From Rhodoferax sp. (GTDB lineage Bacteria > Pseudomonadota > Gammaproteobacteria > Burkholderiales > Burkholderiaceae_C), in contig JAUSNJ010000182.1 of assembly GCA_030645355.1 (NCBI GenBank), positions 1-64,000 on the forward strand: a stretch of 64,000 nt of DNA, read 5' to 3'. The notes beneath the pieces were generated by a model that worked only from the letters and a program-made list of their open reading frames with translations, was not told the origin of the DNA and searched no databases. Both the position numbers and the translations under genes were made by a program. Below, piece by piece: positions 42,062 to 52,258 of this stretch. The stretch's first letter is position 1; each line of letters begins with the position of its first letter.

Positions 42062-43963
42062 ATGCAGAACAGAGTATTGGGGTGGTCGCGGTCGACCAAA
42101 CGGATGGTCGTGGTGGCGCTGGACGTTGTTCTTGCGATGCTGTCCACATGGGCCGCGTTTTCCTTGCGCCTGGATACCTTGCACTGGCCGGTGGGCGCGC
42201 AATGGTGGGTGTATGGCCTGACGCCGCTAATGTTTGTTCCGGTGTTTATCCGCTTTGGCCTGTACCGGGCCATATTCCGCTACACCGGGCAAGCCGCGCT
42301 GATGGCGACCGCCAAGGCGACGGCCGTCTATGGCATGTTGTTGTTGACGCTGCTAACGGCGATGCAATGGAGTGGGCAATGGATTGGCGTGCCCCGCAGT
42401 CTGGGTATCTTGCAGCCTTTGATATTTTTTCTGATGGTGGGCGCCAGCCGCGCATTTGCCCGGTTTTGGCTGGCGGGCCTGAGCCCGCTGGATCGTCGTG
42501 ACCAGAGTCGATTCCTGATTTACGGAGCGGGTACCGCCGGTGTGCAGACTGCTTCCGCCATGGGGATAGGCGCGCAGTCGGTACTGATTGGTTTTGTCGA
42601 TGATGACCCGACCAAGGTGGGGCGTAGCGTCAACGGGGTTCCGGTCTTTGCGCCGTCCCGCGTGGCGGGGCTCGTGGTCGAGCAGGGGGTCACGGATCTG
42701 CTGCTGGCTTTGCCCAGCACATCACGCGCGCGCCGCAAGGAGATCATCGAGAGCCTGCGTTCTGTGCCGGTGCACATCCGCACCTTGCCCGATTGGGCCG
42801 ACCTGGCCAGCGGGCGCGTGACGGTGCAGGATTTCAAGGAACTGGAGATTGAAGACCTGCTGGGGCGCGATCCGGTACCTCCCAATACCGATTTGCTGGC
42901 GCGCAACCTGTCGGGCAAAGTGGTTTTGGTAACTGGTGCGGGTGGCAGCATTGGCAGTGAGCTGTGCCGCCAGATCGCTGCCGAGCGGCCGCGGCAGCTC
43001 CTGCTGTTCGACCACAGCGAATTCAACCTCTACACCATTCACCAGGAGCTGGAGGCGTCCTGCGCTTCTCTGGGGCTAGTCGTGGAGCTGGTGCCGCTGC
43101 TGGGCAGTGTGGCCAACGTGCAGTGGTTGCAGGAGGTATGCCAAAACTACCGCCCCCACACGGTTTACCACGCGGCGGCCTACAAACACGTTCCCATCGT
43201 GGAGGCCAACCCGGCCGTGGGCATCGAAAACAATGTATTTGGAACGCTGAACATGGCGCAGGCTGCGTTGGCCAGTGGGGTTGCCAGCTTTGTGCTGGTC
43301 TCCACCGACAAGGCCGTGCGGCCGACCAACATCATGGGGGCCAGCAAACGCATGGCGGAACTGGTGTTGCAGGCGCTGGCGGCGCATGACTCACCGCAAG
43401 GCGCCACGACCTGCTTCAGCATGGTCCGTTTTGGCAATGTGCTGGGGTCCAGCGGTAGCGTGGTGCCGCTGTTCCGACGCCAACTGGAGGCTGGTGGCCC
43501 CTTGACCGTGACCCACGCCGATGTCACCCGCTATTTCATGACCATCCCCGAGGCCGCGCAACTGGTGTTGCAGGCGGGTGCCATGGCCCGCGGGGGAGAA
43601 GTGTTTGTGCTGGACATGGGCGAGCCGGTCCGCATCGTCGATCTGGCCCGTCGGATGGTGGAGCTGTCCGGCATGACGGTGCGCGACGAAGCCACGCCCC
43701 ATGGAGACATCAGCATTGCCATCACCGGCTTGCGCCCGGGTGAAAAACTGTATGAAGAGCTGCTGATTGGCGACAACCCGACGCCAACCGCCCACCCGCG
43801 CATCATGAAGGCCCACGAGCACTACCTGGAGTGGCCTGCGCTTGACCAGCAATTGCAGGCCCTGCGCCAAGGTGTCCAGGCAGACGACCTGTCGGGCATC
43901 AAGGCGGTTTTGCGCACCTGTGTTCAGGGCTATGAGGGTGAGTCCGCTGCGTCAGACGCGTGA
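42062..43963 (+). CDS. WbpM-type membrane-bound nucleoside-diphosphate-sugar 4,6-dehydratase
   Basis: A 633-residue member of the large FlaA1/WbpM/CapD family. Four TM helices fill residues 15-130. A CoA-binding-like Rossmann domain follows (FLIYGAGTAGVQTASAM near 157), and the catalytic SDR domain starts at VVLVTGAGGSIGSELCRQIA near 284. The family's altered catalytic motif is present (STDKAVRPTNIMGASKR: Met where most SDRs have Tyr, then Lys). It makes UDP-4-keto-6-deoxy-HexNAc, the intermediate the nearby SDR enzyme would use. Its 3' end overlaps the convergent rsmI gene by 34 bases. Confidence 0.9.
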   Translation: MQNRVLGWSRSTKRMVVVALDVVLAMLSTWAAFSLRLDTLHWPVGAQWWVYGLTPLMFVPVFIRFGLYRAIFRYTGQAALMATAKATAVYGMLLLTLLTAMQWSGQWIGVPRSLGILQPLIFFLMVGASRAFARFWLAGLSPLDRRDQSRFLIYGAGTAGVQTASAMGIGAQSVLIGFVDDDPTKVGRSVNGVPVFAPSRVAGLVVEQGVTDLLLALPSTSRARRKEIIESLRSVPVHIRTLPDWADLASGRVTVQDFKELEIEDLLGRDPVPPNTDLLARNLSGKVVLVTGAGGSIGSELCRQIAAERPRQLLLFDHSEFNLYTIHQELEASCASLGLVVELVPLLGSVANVQWLQEVCQNYRPHTVYHAAAYKHVPIVEANPAVGIENNVFGTLNMAQAALASGVASFVLVSTDKAVRPTNIMGASKRMAELVLQALAAHDSPQGATTCFSMVRFGNVLGSSGSVVPLFRRQLEAGGPLTVTHADVTRYFMTIPEAAQLVLQAGAMARGGEVFVLDMGEPVRIVDLARRMVELSGMTVRDEATPHGDISIAITGLRPGEKLYEELLIGDNPTPTAHPRIMKAHEHYLEWPALDQQLQALRQGVQADDLSGIKAVLRTCVQGYEGESAASDA

Positions 43964-44874
43964 TCGGGGCCGCCAGATTTGAGGGCCAGGGCGGCCTGGT
44001 AGAGCCCATTGCGTGGCTCGCCGGTAATGTCGGCCGCCAACTTGACCGCGGTCTTCAACGGCAAATGCTCCAGCAGCAATTTCAGGACCCGGGTGTCCTG
44101 CGCCACTTCGGTGGTTGCTGGTATCGCGTGCAACACCAGGGCAAATTCACCCCGCAGACGGTTCGCATCCTGTGCCAGCCACGCGGGAAAATCCTGGGCG
44201 CTGACCGTGGCAATCTCTTCGAACTGTTTGGTCAGTTCACGGCCGATGGTCAGCGCTCGCGCACCCAGGGTGGCAAGTGCCAGGGCCAATGCCTCGATGC
44301 GGTGGGGAGCCTCCAGCAGCAGCACCGCACGCTCCTGCGTGGCCAGCGCCAGCACCGAGCGGTCCCGCTCTCCGGCTTTGGACGGCAGAAAGCCCACAAA
44401 CACAAACCCGCCGGGCTCGTCTTCGACCAGGCCGGCGACCGAGACCAGCGCGGCAATGCTGCTCGCGCCCGGCAGGGGTATGGCGCGCAGATTTTGCGCA
44501 CGCACGGCCGCCACCAGCCGCGCACCGGGGTCGCTGATGCCGGGCGTGCCGGCGTCGCTGACATAGGCCACGCGCTGGCCCTGGCGCAGAAGGTCCAGCA
44601 CGGTCTGGGCGGCCTGCGTTTCATTGTGCTGGTGCACGGCAATCAGTTGCCCGCCGGTTTTGTCGATACCGTAGGCGCGCAGCAGCGACTGGGTGTGGCG
44701 CGTGTCCTCGCAGGCAATGGCGTCGACCAGCCCCAGTACGTGCAGTGCTCGCAGGCTGATATCTGCCAGATTGCCAATCGGCGTGGCGACGACGTAGAGC
44801 GTTCCCTGCGGATAATGCTGTTCAGAAGCCGCCTCGGCGGAGGCGGCGCGGGCTGAGGTAAATAGAGCGCTCAC
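43930..44874 (-). CDS. rsmI: 16S rRNA 2'-O-ribose C1402 methyltransferase RsmI
   Basis: RsmI methylates the 2'-OH of C1402 in 16S rRNA, acting at the P site. The protein has about 314 residues, close to the usual 285-300. LYVVATPIGNLADISLRAL is the family opening, CEDTRHTQSLL follows, and YVSDAGTPGISDPGARLV is the SAM-binding signature. The GTG start at 44874 is preferred, with AAGGA seven bases upstream; a TTG at 44898 would add eight residues. The start codon is directly adjacent to the divergent yraN start at 44875. Confidence 0.94.
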   Translation of the reverse strand: MSALFTSARAASAEAASEQHYPQGTLYVVATPIGNLADISLRALHVLGLVDAIACEDTRHTQSLLRAYGIDKTGGQLIAVHQHNETQAAQTVLDLLRQGQRVAYVSDAGTPGISDPGARLVAAVRAQNLRAIPLPGASSIAALVSVAGLVEDEPGGFVFVGFLPSKAGERDRSVLALATQERAVLLLEAPHRIEALALALATLGARALTIGRELTKQFEEIATVSAQDFPAWLAQDANRLRGEFALVLHAIPATTEVAQDTRVLKLLLEHLPLKTAVKLAADITGEPRNGLYQAALALKSGGPDHASDAADSPS

Positions 44875-46525
<1,651 letters not shown>

Positions 46526-46567
46526 TATAGCCCAGCCTGCTGCGCCGCATTGCGGGCAGGTCAGCGA

Positions 46568-47494
46568 CTACTTCAGTCGTTTGATCAGGCTGGAGGTGTC
46601 CCAGCGGTTGCCGCCCATGTGCTGCACATCGGCGTAAAACTGGTCGACCAGGGCCGTGACCGGCAAGCGCGAACCGTTGCGTTTGGCTTCGTCCAGCACC
46701 AGCCCCAGGTCCTTGCGCATCCAGTCCACGGCAAAGCCGAAGTCGAACTTGTCGGCCACCATGGTTTTGCCCCGGTTGTCGAGTTGCCAGCTTTGCGCCG
46801 CGCCCTTGCCAATGACGTCGAGCACCTGGTTCATGTCCAGCCCAGCATTCTGACCAAAGGCGATGGCCTCGCTCAGACCTTGCACCAGTCCGGCTATACA
46901 GATCTGGTTGACCATCTTGGCCAGTTGGCCCGCGCCACTATCCCCCAAGAGCGTGAATGCGCGTGAGAAGGCCATGGCCACGGGCTTGGCGGCCTCGAAC
47001 GCCGCCGCGTCACCGCCACACATCACGGTCAGCATGCCGTTTTGCGCGCCCGCCTGACCGCCCGAAACCGGCGCATCGACAAAATGCAGCCCCTGGTGGC
47101 GGGCGAGGGCGTTGAGTTCACGCGCCACACTCGCCGACGCCGTAGTGTGATCGACAAAAATGGCTCCGGCCTTCATGCCGGCAAAGGCGCCGTCCGGGCC
47201 TATGGTCACACTGCGCAGGTCGTCGTCATTGCCGACGCAGCAGAACACGACGTCGGCGTCATGCACCGCAAGACGCGGCGTTTCAGCGCTGGTGTTGATG
47301 TCTTTCTGGCCACTAGCCCTCGTGAATTCTGTACACCATGCTATTGATTTGGTAGCAGATCGGTTGTAGACGGTGACCTGGTGTCCTGCCAGGGCGAGGT
47401 GCCCCGCCATGGGATAGCCCATGACGCCAAGGCCCAGAAAGGCGACCTTGGTGCTGGGGGATGCTTCGTATGTTTTGGGGTTGGTGCTGGCCAT
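46568..47494 (-). CDS. NAD(P)-dependent beta-hydroxyacid dehydrogenase (3-hydroxyisobutyrate dehydrogenase/tartronate semialdehyde reductase family)
   Basis: A 308-residue enzyme. VAFLGLGVMGYPMAGHLALA is the Rossmann fold with GxGxxG, FVDAPVSGGQAGAQNG near residue 140 is the substrate signature, and GDSGAGQLAKMVNQI near 185 carries the catalytic Lys. The family oxidises short beta-hydroxyacids. The segment CTEFTRASGQKDINTSA at about residues 55-70 is unlike homologues and is where a copy of the dispersed repeat of about 50 bases sits (47306-47357). The repeat has been absorbed in frame. The exact substrate cannot be told. Confidence 0.88.
   Translation of the reverse strand: MASTNPKTYEASPSTKVAFLGLGVMGYPMAGHLALAGHQVTVYNRSATKSIAWCTEFTRASGQKDINTSAETPRLAVHDADVVFCCVGNDDDLRSVTIGPDGAFAGMKAGAIFVDHTTASASVARELNALARHQGLHFVDAPVSGGQAGAQNGMLTVMCGGDAAAFEAAKPVAMAFSRAFTLLGDSGAGQLAKMVNQICIAGLVQGLSEAIAFGQNAGLDMNQVLDVIGKGAAQSWQLDNRGKTMVADKFDFGFAVDWMRKDLGLVLDEAKRNGSRLPVTALVDQFYADVQHMGGNRWDTSSLIKRLK
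47306..47357 (-). repeat. Dispersed repeat of about 50 bp, copy D, inside the hydroxyacid dehydrogenase gene
   Basis: On the minus strand it reads TGCTACCAAATCAATAGC, nine variable bases, then AATTCACGAGGGCTAGTGGCC. It matches copy B in putA (TGCTATTGAATCAATAGC ... ATTTCACGAGGGCTA) at most positions. The reading frame is kept, adding or replacing about 17 residues after the first Rossmann strand-helix unit. Confidence 0.7.
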
Positions 47495-47506
47495 AGTTCT
47501 AATCGG

Positions 47507-47548
47507 TTGGGGTCAGAGCACACGCTTAAGCGATTGGTCTGACCCCAA
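47507..47548. repeat. Perfect 11-base inverted repeat between pilU and the dehydrogenase gene
   Basis: TTGGGGTCAGA (47507-47517) and TCTGACCCCAA (47538-47548) are exact complements. They are separated by 20 bases that contain the palindrome GCTTAAGC. It lies 3' of pilU and upstream of the dehydrogenase start, so it could end pilU transcripts. It also resembles a REP-type unit; a similar GGGACAGA/TCTGTCCC pair stands upstream of pilT. Confidence 0.65.
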
Positions 47549-47552
47549 GGTC

Positions 47553-48689
47553 TCACATAATCGAAAAGTGTTCGGTACCGGCGCTCAGGTCGCTGGACTT
47601 GGCGCGCTGGCTGTTGAGCTTGATCTGCAGGCGCAGGTCGTTCAACGAGTCCGCGTTGCGCAGTGCATCCTCGAACGTGATCATGTTTTTCTCGTACATG
47701 TCAAACAGCGCCTGGTCAAAGGTCTGCATACCCAGGTTGCGGCTCTTCTTCATGATTTCCTTGATTTCGGAAACATCGCCCTTGAAAATCAGGTCGGAGA
47801 TCAGCGGGGAGTTCAGCATGATCTCGACGGCCGCCACGCGACCCTTGCCGTCCTGTTTGGGCAGCAGCCGTTGTGACACGAGCGCTTTGAGATTCAGTGA
47901 CAAGTCCATCAGCAACTGGGCGCGGCGCTCTTCGGGGAAGAAGTTGATGATGCGGTCCAGCGCCTGGTTGGCGCTGTTGGCGTGCAGCGTGGCCAGGCAC
48001 AGGTGGCCGGTCTCGGCAAAGGCCACGGCGTGTTCCATGGTCTCGCGGTCGCGGATCTCGCCCATCAGGATCACGTCCGGCGCCTGGCGCAGCGTGTTCT
48101 TCAGGGCCGCTTCCCAACTGTCGGTGTCCAGCCCCACTTCGCGTTGGGTCACCACGCAGTTCTTGTGCATGTGCACAAATTCGACCGGGTCTTCCACGGT
48201 GATGATGTGGCCGTAAGAGTTTTCGTTGCGCCAGTCCACCATGGCCGCCAGCGTGGTCGATTTGCCCGAACCCGTGGCGCCCACCAGGATGCACAAGCCG
48301 CGCTTGGACTGGGCGATTTCCTTCAGGACCTGGGGCACGCCCAGGCCGTCGATGGTTGGCAGGACCATGGGAATGGTCCGCAACACCATGCCCACCTTGC
48401 CCTGCTGGATGAAGGCATTGACCCGGAAGCGCCCGATCCCCGGTGGCGAAATGGCGAAATTGCTTTCCTTGGTGCGCTCAAAATCGGCCACCTGCTTGTC
48501 GTTCATGATGGAGCGCGCCAGCGACAGCGTGTGCACCGCATTGAGGGCCTGTGGCGACACCTTGGTCACCTTGCCGTCGACCTTGATCGCAGGTGGAAAG
48601 TCGCCCGTGATGAACAGGTCGCTGCCGTTGCGCCCCACCATCAGCTTGAGCAGGTCGTTGATGAATTTCGTGGCTTGATCGCGCTCCAT
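47553..48689 (-). CDS. pilU: Type IV pilus retraction ATPase PilU
   Basis: A 378-residue hexameric ATPase that works with PilT to retract type IV pili. MERDQATKFINDLLKLMVGR is the family start, which fixes the ATG at 48689; the longer open frame to 48824 runs through a repeat-rich leader. Walker A is GATGSGKST near residue 135, VILMGEIRDRETMEHAV is the Walker B/His region, and TLHANSANQALDRIINFFP follows. It lacks the AIRNLIRE motif of PilT and ends in a Ser/Lys-rich tail, both typical of PilU. pilT is 155 bases upstream on the same strand. Confidence 0.93.
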   Translation of the reverse strand: MERDQATKFINDLLKLMVGRNGSDLFITGDFPPAIKVDGKVTKVSPQALNAVHTLSLARSIMNDKQVADFERTKESNFAISPPGIGRFRVNAFIQQGKVGMVLRTIPMVLPTIDGLGVPQVLKEIAQSKRGLCILVGATGSGKSTTLAAMVDWRNENSYGHIITVEDPVEFVHMHKNCVVTQREVGLDTDSWEAALKNTLRQAPDVILMGEIRDRETMEHAVAFAETGHLCLATLHANSANQALDRIINFFPEERRAQLLMDLSLNLKALVSQRLLPKQDGKGRVAAVEIMLNSPLISDLIFKGDVSEIKEIMKKSRNLGMQTFDQALFDMYEKNMITFEDALRNADSLNDLRLQIKLNSQRAKSSDLSAGTEHFSIM

Positions 48690-48751
48690 GAGAGCTCCCT
48701 TCAAAAATAGTTTGAGGCAGAGGAACGAATGGTTCCCCCAAACCAGGAACA

Positions 48752-48839
48752 CCGCGGGACCGGCTTCGCCGGACCGCCGGTGTTGCCCCCTGCAAGGGGG
48801 AAAGCGGCTACACGCAGTGAGCAAGCCGGGGGGTGTGCC
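48752..48839. repeat. GC-rich palindromic repeat unit between pilT and pilU
   Basis: Two hairpins: GGACCGGCTTCGCCGGACC (about 48757-48775), and CCCCC-TGCAA-GGGGG at 48786-48800. These are followed by a segment (AAAGCGGCTACACGCAGTGA, then GCAAGCCGGGGGG) that I recall as a common intergenic element in Comamonadaceae. It occupies most of the 155-base gap and could attenuate or stabilise the pilT-pilU transcript. Confidence 0.5.
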
Positions 48840-48843
48840 ATAC

Positions 48844-49887
48844 CTACCCTGGAAAGTTCTCAGGGATTTTTGCCTTGGAGCGGGCCTCGGCAGCGCTGAT
48901 GACGTTGCGCTTGACCAGATCGGTCAGGTCCTGGTCCAGCGTCTTCATGCCCACGCTGTTGCCGGTCTGAATCGACGAATACATCTGCGCCACCTTGGCC
49001 TCGCGGATCAGGTTGCGGATGGCACTGGTGCCCAGCATGATCTCGTGGGCGGCAACGCGGCCCTGGCCGTCCTTGGTCTTGCACAGCGTCTGCGAGATCA
49101 CCGCCTGCAGCGACTCGGACAGCATGGCACGGACCATTTCCTTCTCGTCGGCCGGGAACACGTCAATGATCCGGTCAATCGTCTTGGCCGCGCTGGAGGT
49201 GTGCAGCGTGCCAAACACCAGGTGGCCGGTTTCGGCGGCCGTCATGGCCAGGCGGATGGTTTCCAGGTCGCGCATTTCACCGACCAGAATACAGTCCGGG
49301 TCTTCGCGCAGCGCCGAGCGCAGCGCAGCGGCAAACGACAGGGTGTGCGGGCCCACTTCACGCTGGTTGACCAGGCATTTCTTGGACTCGTGCACAAATT
49401 CGATCGGGTCTTCCACCGTCAGGATGTGGCCGAACTCGGTTTCGTTCAGGTAGTTGACCATGGCGGCCAACGTGGTGGATTTGCCGGAACCCGTGGGGCC
49501 GGTCACCAGCACCATGCCGCGTGGCTTCAATGCCAGGTCGCCAAAGATCTTGGGTGCGTTGAGCTGTTCCAGCGACAGGATCTTGCTGGGAATGGTCCGG
49601 AACACCGCACCGGCACCCCGGTTATGGTTAAAGGCGTTGACCCGAAAGCGCGCCAGGCCATCGATCTCGAACGAGAAGTCGATTTCCAGAAACTCTTCAA
49701 AGTGCTTGCGCTGGCCGTCGTTCATGATGTCGTACACCATGCCGTGGACCTGCTTGTGGTCCAGCGCTTCCACGTTGATACGGCGTACGTCGCCGTGGAC
49801 CCGGATCATCGGCGGCAATCCCGCGGAGAGGTGCAAATCGGAGGCTTTGTTCTTGACGCTGAAGGCCAGCAGTTGGGTAATGTCCAC
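48844..49887 (-). CDS. pilT: Type IV pilus retraction ATPase PilT
   Basis: The 347-residue retraction motor needed for twitching motility and DNA uptake. MDITQLLAFSVKNKASDLHL is the classic start. Walker A is GPTGSGKST near residue 130, the Asp box is VEDPIEFVH, Walker B is CILVGEMRDLETIRLA, and TLHTSSAAKTIDRIIDVFP follows. The C-terminal SAIRNLIREAK motif is specific to PilT and essential for retraction. It is the first of the pilT-pilU pair and diverges from the YggS-like gene, as in many proteobacteria. Confidence 0.96.
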   Translation of the reverse strand: MDITQLLAFSVKNKASDLHLSAGLPPMIRVHGDVRRINVEALDHKQVHGMVYDIMNDGQRKHFEEFLEIDFSFEIDGLARFRVNAFNHNRGAGAVFRTIPSKILSLEQLNAPKIFGDLALKPRGMVLVTGPTGSGKSTTLAAMVNYLNETEFGHILTVEDPIEFVHESKKCLVNQREVGPHTLSFAAALRSALREDPDCILVGEMRDLETIRLAMTAAETGHLVFGTLHTSSAAKTIDRIIDVFPADEKEMVRAMLSESLQAVISQTLCKTKDGQGRVAAHEIMLGTSAIRNLIREAKVAQMYSSIQTGNSVGMKTLDQDLTDLVKRNVISAAEARSKAKIPENFPG

Positions 49888-49908
49888 GAAGTTTCCCCTT
49901 GTCAGTTG

Positions 49909-49932
49909 GGGACAGAGCTGAAGGTCTGTCCC
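49909..49932. promoter_or_regulatory. Inverted repeat in the pilT/yggS divergent region
   Basis: GGGACAGA (49909-49916) and TCTGTCCC (49925-49932) are exact complements with an 8-base gap. They sit between the pilT start (49887) and the yggS start (49965). This could be an operator shared by both genes, or a fragment of the same repeat class as the 11-base inverted repeat at 47507-47548. Confidence 0.4.
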
Positions 49933-49964
49933 GCAAGTTCTTTGTTTGTTACGCTTGAGTGATT

Positions 49965-50681
49965 ATGACCATGATTGCCGACAATCTCCAATGGATTCAC
50001 GACCGAATCGCCCAGGCTTGTGGCAAAGCGGGCAGGTCCCCTGATTCTGTCGCCCTTCTGGCGGTTTCCAAAACCTTTGGCGCAGATGCTGTCGCCCAGG
50101 CCCATGCGGCAGGGCAAACCGCGTTTGGTGAAAACTACATCCAGGAAGCGGTGGAGAAAATCACGGCGCTCAAGCACCTGCCGCTGCAGTGGCACTGCAT
50201 AGGGCCGATCCAGAGCAACAAAACCCGCCTGGTGGCCGAACACTTTGACTGGGTGCATACCGTGGATCGCCTCAAGATCGCCCAGCGCCTCAGCGAACAG
50301 CGCCCGCCCCATCTGGCGCCACTGCAGGTGTGCATCCAGGTCAATGTGGATGGCGGGCCGACCAAGTCGGGTGTCGCGCCCGACCAGGCGCTGGCGTTGG
50401 CTCAGGCGGTCGCCACGCTGCCGCGCCTGTGTCTGCGCGGACTTATGTGCATCCCTGAGCCTGCTCCTGATTTTGTAGCTGCATGCGAAGTGTTTGCGAG
50501 GGCTAGAGCCCTATTTGACGAAATTAATCTGGCTGGAATGGGACTGGACACACTGTCCATGGGCATGAGCGCCGACCTGGAGGCGGCGGTTGCCAGCGGC
50601 TCCACGATGGTGCGGGTGGGTAGCGCCATCTTCGGCGCTCGGGCCTATCCTCCTACTTCTTCGGCAACGCCAGTGGCTTGA
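49965..50681 (+). CDS. YggS family pyridoxal-phosphate homeostasis protein
   Basis: A 238-residue cytoplasmic PLP-binding protein (PLPBP/YggS) that buffers PLP and affects amino-acid balance. LLAVSKTFGADAVAQAHAAG carries the PLP-binding Lys, FGENYIQEAVEKI and WHCIGPIQSNKTRLVA follow, and LDTLSMGMSADLEAAVASG plus VRVGSAIFGAR are the phosphate-binding signatures. The start could be ATG 49965, ATG 49971 or GTG 49959. A copy of the dispersed repeat (50464-50518) encodes PDFVAACEVFARARALFDEI in frame. The gene sits divergent from pilT, the usual yggS location. It overlaps the convergent DUF3617-type gene by 29 bases. Confidence 0.92.
   Translation: MTMIADNLQWIHDRIAQACGKAGRSPDSVALLAVSKTFGADAVAQAHAAGQTAFGENYIQEAVEKITALKHLPLQWHCIGPIQSNKTRLVAEHFDWVHTVDRLKIAQRLSEQRPPHLAPLQVCIQVNVDGGPTKSGVAPDQALALAQAVATLPRLCLRGLMCIPEPAPDFVAACEVFARARALFDEINLAGMGLDTLSMGMSADLEAAVASGSTMVRVGSAIFGARAYPPTSSATPVA
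50464..50518 (+). repeat. Dispersed repeat of about 50 bp, copy A, inside the yggS-like gene
   Basis: TCCTGATTTTGTAGCTGCATG and, after a short gap, TGCGAGGGCTAGAGCCCTATTT. The right block GAGGGCTA is shared with copies B, D and E. The reading frame is kept; the copy lies in the helix before the DTLSMGMS motif, a variable part of the family. Confidence 0.55.
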
Positions 50682-51219
50682 TAGTTCCGCAATTGGCGCC
50701 CAGCCAGCGGCCGGCGGTCTGCATTTCCATTTTTTCGGGCTTGCCACGCACGGTGCTGGTCGTCGCCATCTTCATGCTGTAGGCCTCCGGGCTGGTGAAC
50801 GTGACCTGGCCTTCCCCGCTGCTGGGCGGCTTGGCGCACACGAAGGAAAACTTCATGGTGTTGCCGACGCGCGGGCTATTGGTGTGGGTGCAGTCGCCCG
50901 GGTTGGCGCCCTGGCGTGCGGATACCTCGTTGCGGTCCACCATCTCCTGCGTCATGCAGATCTTGATGGTCATTCCGGCGCCGCCTCCGGCCCCCATCTG
51001 CACACCCTGCTTGGCCATCATGTCCTGCATCATCTTGCGTTGTTCGGGGGGCATGCTTTCCATCTGCTTTTGCGCCTGTGCCATGGCGCCCGCCATTTCA
51101 CCGGAGCCACCCTGCATCTGCGTTGCAATTTCCCACAGGCCAGGCTTGATGGCCTGTGCGCTGGCGCTTGCAGAGCCCGCCGCGAGCACCAGGGCTGTGA
51201 TTGCGATGGAGAGTTTCAT
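50653..51219 (-). CDS. DUF3617 domain-containing periplasmic protein
   Basis: A 188-residue exported protein of unknown function. A Sec signal peptide (MKLSIAITALVLAAGSASAS, cleavage after AQA near residue 23) is followed by KPGLWEIATQMQGG, the DUF3617 opening. Next comes a Met/Gln/Gly-rich stretch (residues 40-85), then ICMTQEM and DCTHTN with Cys residues likely to pair. The C-terminus has RWLGANCG. Homologues are widespread single-copy periplasmic proteins in proteobacteria. It lies 29 bases inside the end of the convergent yggS gene and diverges from the cyclase gene. Confidence 0.85.
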   Translation of the reverse strand: MKLSIAITALVLAAGSASASAQAIKPGLWEIATQMQGGSGEMAGAMAQAQKQMESMPPEQRKMMQDMMAKQGVQMGAGGGAGMTIKICMTQEMVDRNEVSARQGANPGDCTHTNSPRVGNTMKFSFVCAKPPSSGEGQVTFTSPEAYSMKMATTSTVRGKPEKMEMQTAGRWLGANCGTIKPLALPKK

Positions 51220-51306
51220 GCTTTTCCCTTAAATGAGCCATTTTGGCAAAAGTCACCCGGTTTGGGAATGGGCAGTCTGTATAGAATCACTGAGCACATT
51301 CGTCCT

Positions 51307-52239
51307 ATGGCACACATCGACCCCACCCCACCTGTTTCCGCAGACGCCGCCCGCCCCACGGCCACGCTGACGGTGTTGTTTGCCGATGTCGTGGGCAGCA
51401 CCCGGCTGTACGACGGCTTTGGCGACACCATCGCCAAACAGATGATCGACGAATGCCTGGCGGTCCTGAGCGGGGTGGTACAGCAGTATGGCGGGCGGGT
51501 CATCAAGACCATTGGTGACGAGATCATGTGCGTTTTGCCCAGCGCCGATAGTGGCTGCCTGGCGGCCACCGATATGCACCACAAGATCATGGCCCTGCCC
51601 ATGGTCTCCAAGGTCAAGCGCAGCGTGCGCATTGGTTTTCATTTCGGCCCGGTGATTGAAGAGAACAACGACGTCTTCGGCGATACCGTCAACATGGCGG
51701 CCCGCATGGCTGGCCTGGCCAAGGGCATGCAGATCATCACGACCGGCGCCACCGTGGCCTGCATGTCACCGATGCTGCAACTTTCCACCCGCAGCATCGC
51801 CGCGTTGTCGGTCAAGGGCAAGGGCGACGAGGTCAATGTCAGCGAGGTCATCTGGCAAGGTGGTGAAGAGTTGACGATGTCCACTGCATCCATCAGCGCC
51901 ATCGCCACCAAGGCGGTCACACTGGAGCTGGTTCACCAGGGGCGCGCCTGGACCCTGGGCCATGCCTATGCGTCCGTGGTCCTGGGCCGCGACGCGCAGT
52001 GCGACGTGGTCATCGCTGACCGCAGTGCCTCGCGCCAGCATGCGCGTATTGAATGCCGACGCGACAAATTCTTTCTGGTCGATCAGAGCACCAATGGAAC
52101 CTTTGTGGCCTTTGCCCATGAAGCCGAAGTGGAGTTGCGCCGCGAAGAGATCATGCTGCGCGGTACCGGCCGCATCGCGTTTGGCCACACCGTGGACTTG
52201 GCCGGCGCCGAGTTCGTGGCGTTCAGCGTGCGCGAATAA
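51307..52239 (+). CDS. Class III nucleotidyl cyclase with C-terminal FHA domain
   Basis: A 310-residue soluble protein. Residues 15-180 form a class III adenylate/guanylate cyclase: LFADVVGSTRLYDGFGD and IKTIGDEIMCVLP carry the two metal aspartates, and FGDTVNMAARMAGLAKG carries the transition-state Asn and Arg, so it should be active. Residues about 205-305 are an FHA domain (VVLGRDAQCDVVIADRSAS with R, S and N positions, then SRQHARIE and DQSTNGTFV), which binds phosphothreonine. I chose ATG 51307; ATG 51268 adds 13 residues. The neighbouring convergent gene encodes a Ser/Thr kinase, so the FHA domain probably reads its phosphorylation. Confidence 0.88.
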   Translation: MAHIDPTPPVSADAARPTATLTVLFADVVGSTRLYDGFGDTIAKQMIDECLAVLSGVVQQYGGRVIKTIGDEIMCVLPSADSGCLAATDMHHKIMALPMVSKVKRSVRIGFHFGPVIEENNDVFGDTVNMAARMAGLAKGMQIITTGATVACMSPMLQLSTRSIAALSVKGKGDEVNVSEVIWQGGEELTMSTASISAIATKAVTLELVHQGRAWTLGHAYASVVLGRDAQCDVVIADRSASRQHARIECRRDKFFLVDQSTNGTFVAFAHEAEVELRREEIMLRGTGRIAFGHTVDLAGAEFVAFSVRE

Positions 52240-52258
52240 GGCGGCGCAGCGGCTGGCT

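Noticed and set aside
48688-49962. A 424-residue open frame antisense to pilT
   Set aside because: pilT is certain on the minus strand; the antisense translation has no family features.
50590-51306. Upstream extension of the cyclase open frame
   Set aside because: It runs antisense through the DUF3617-type gene; the cyclase domain begins shortly after ATG 51307.
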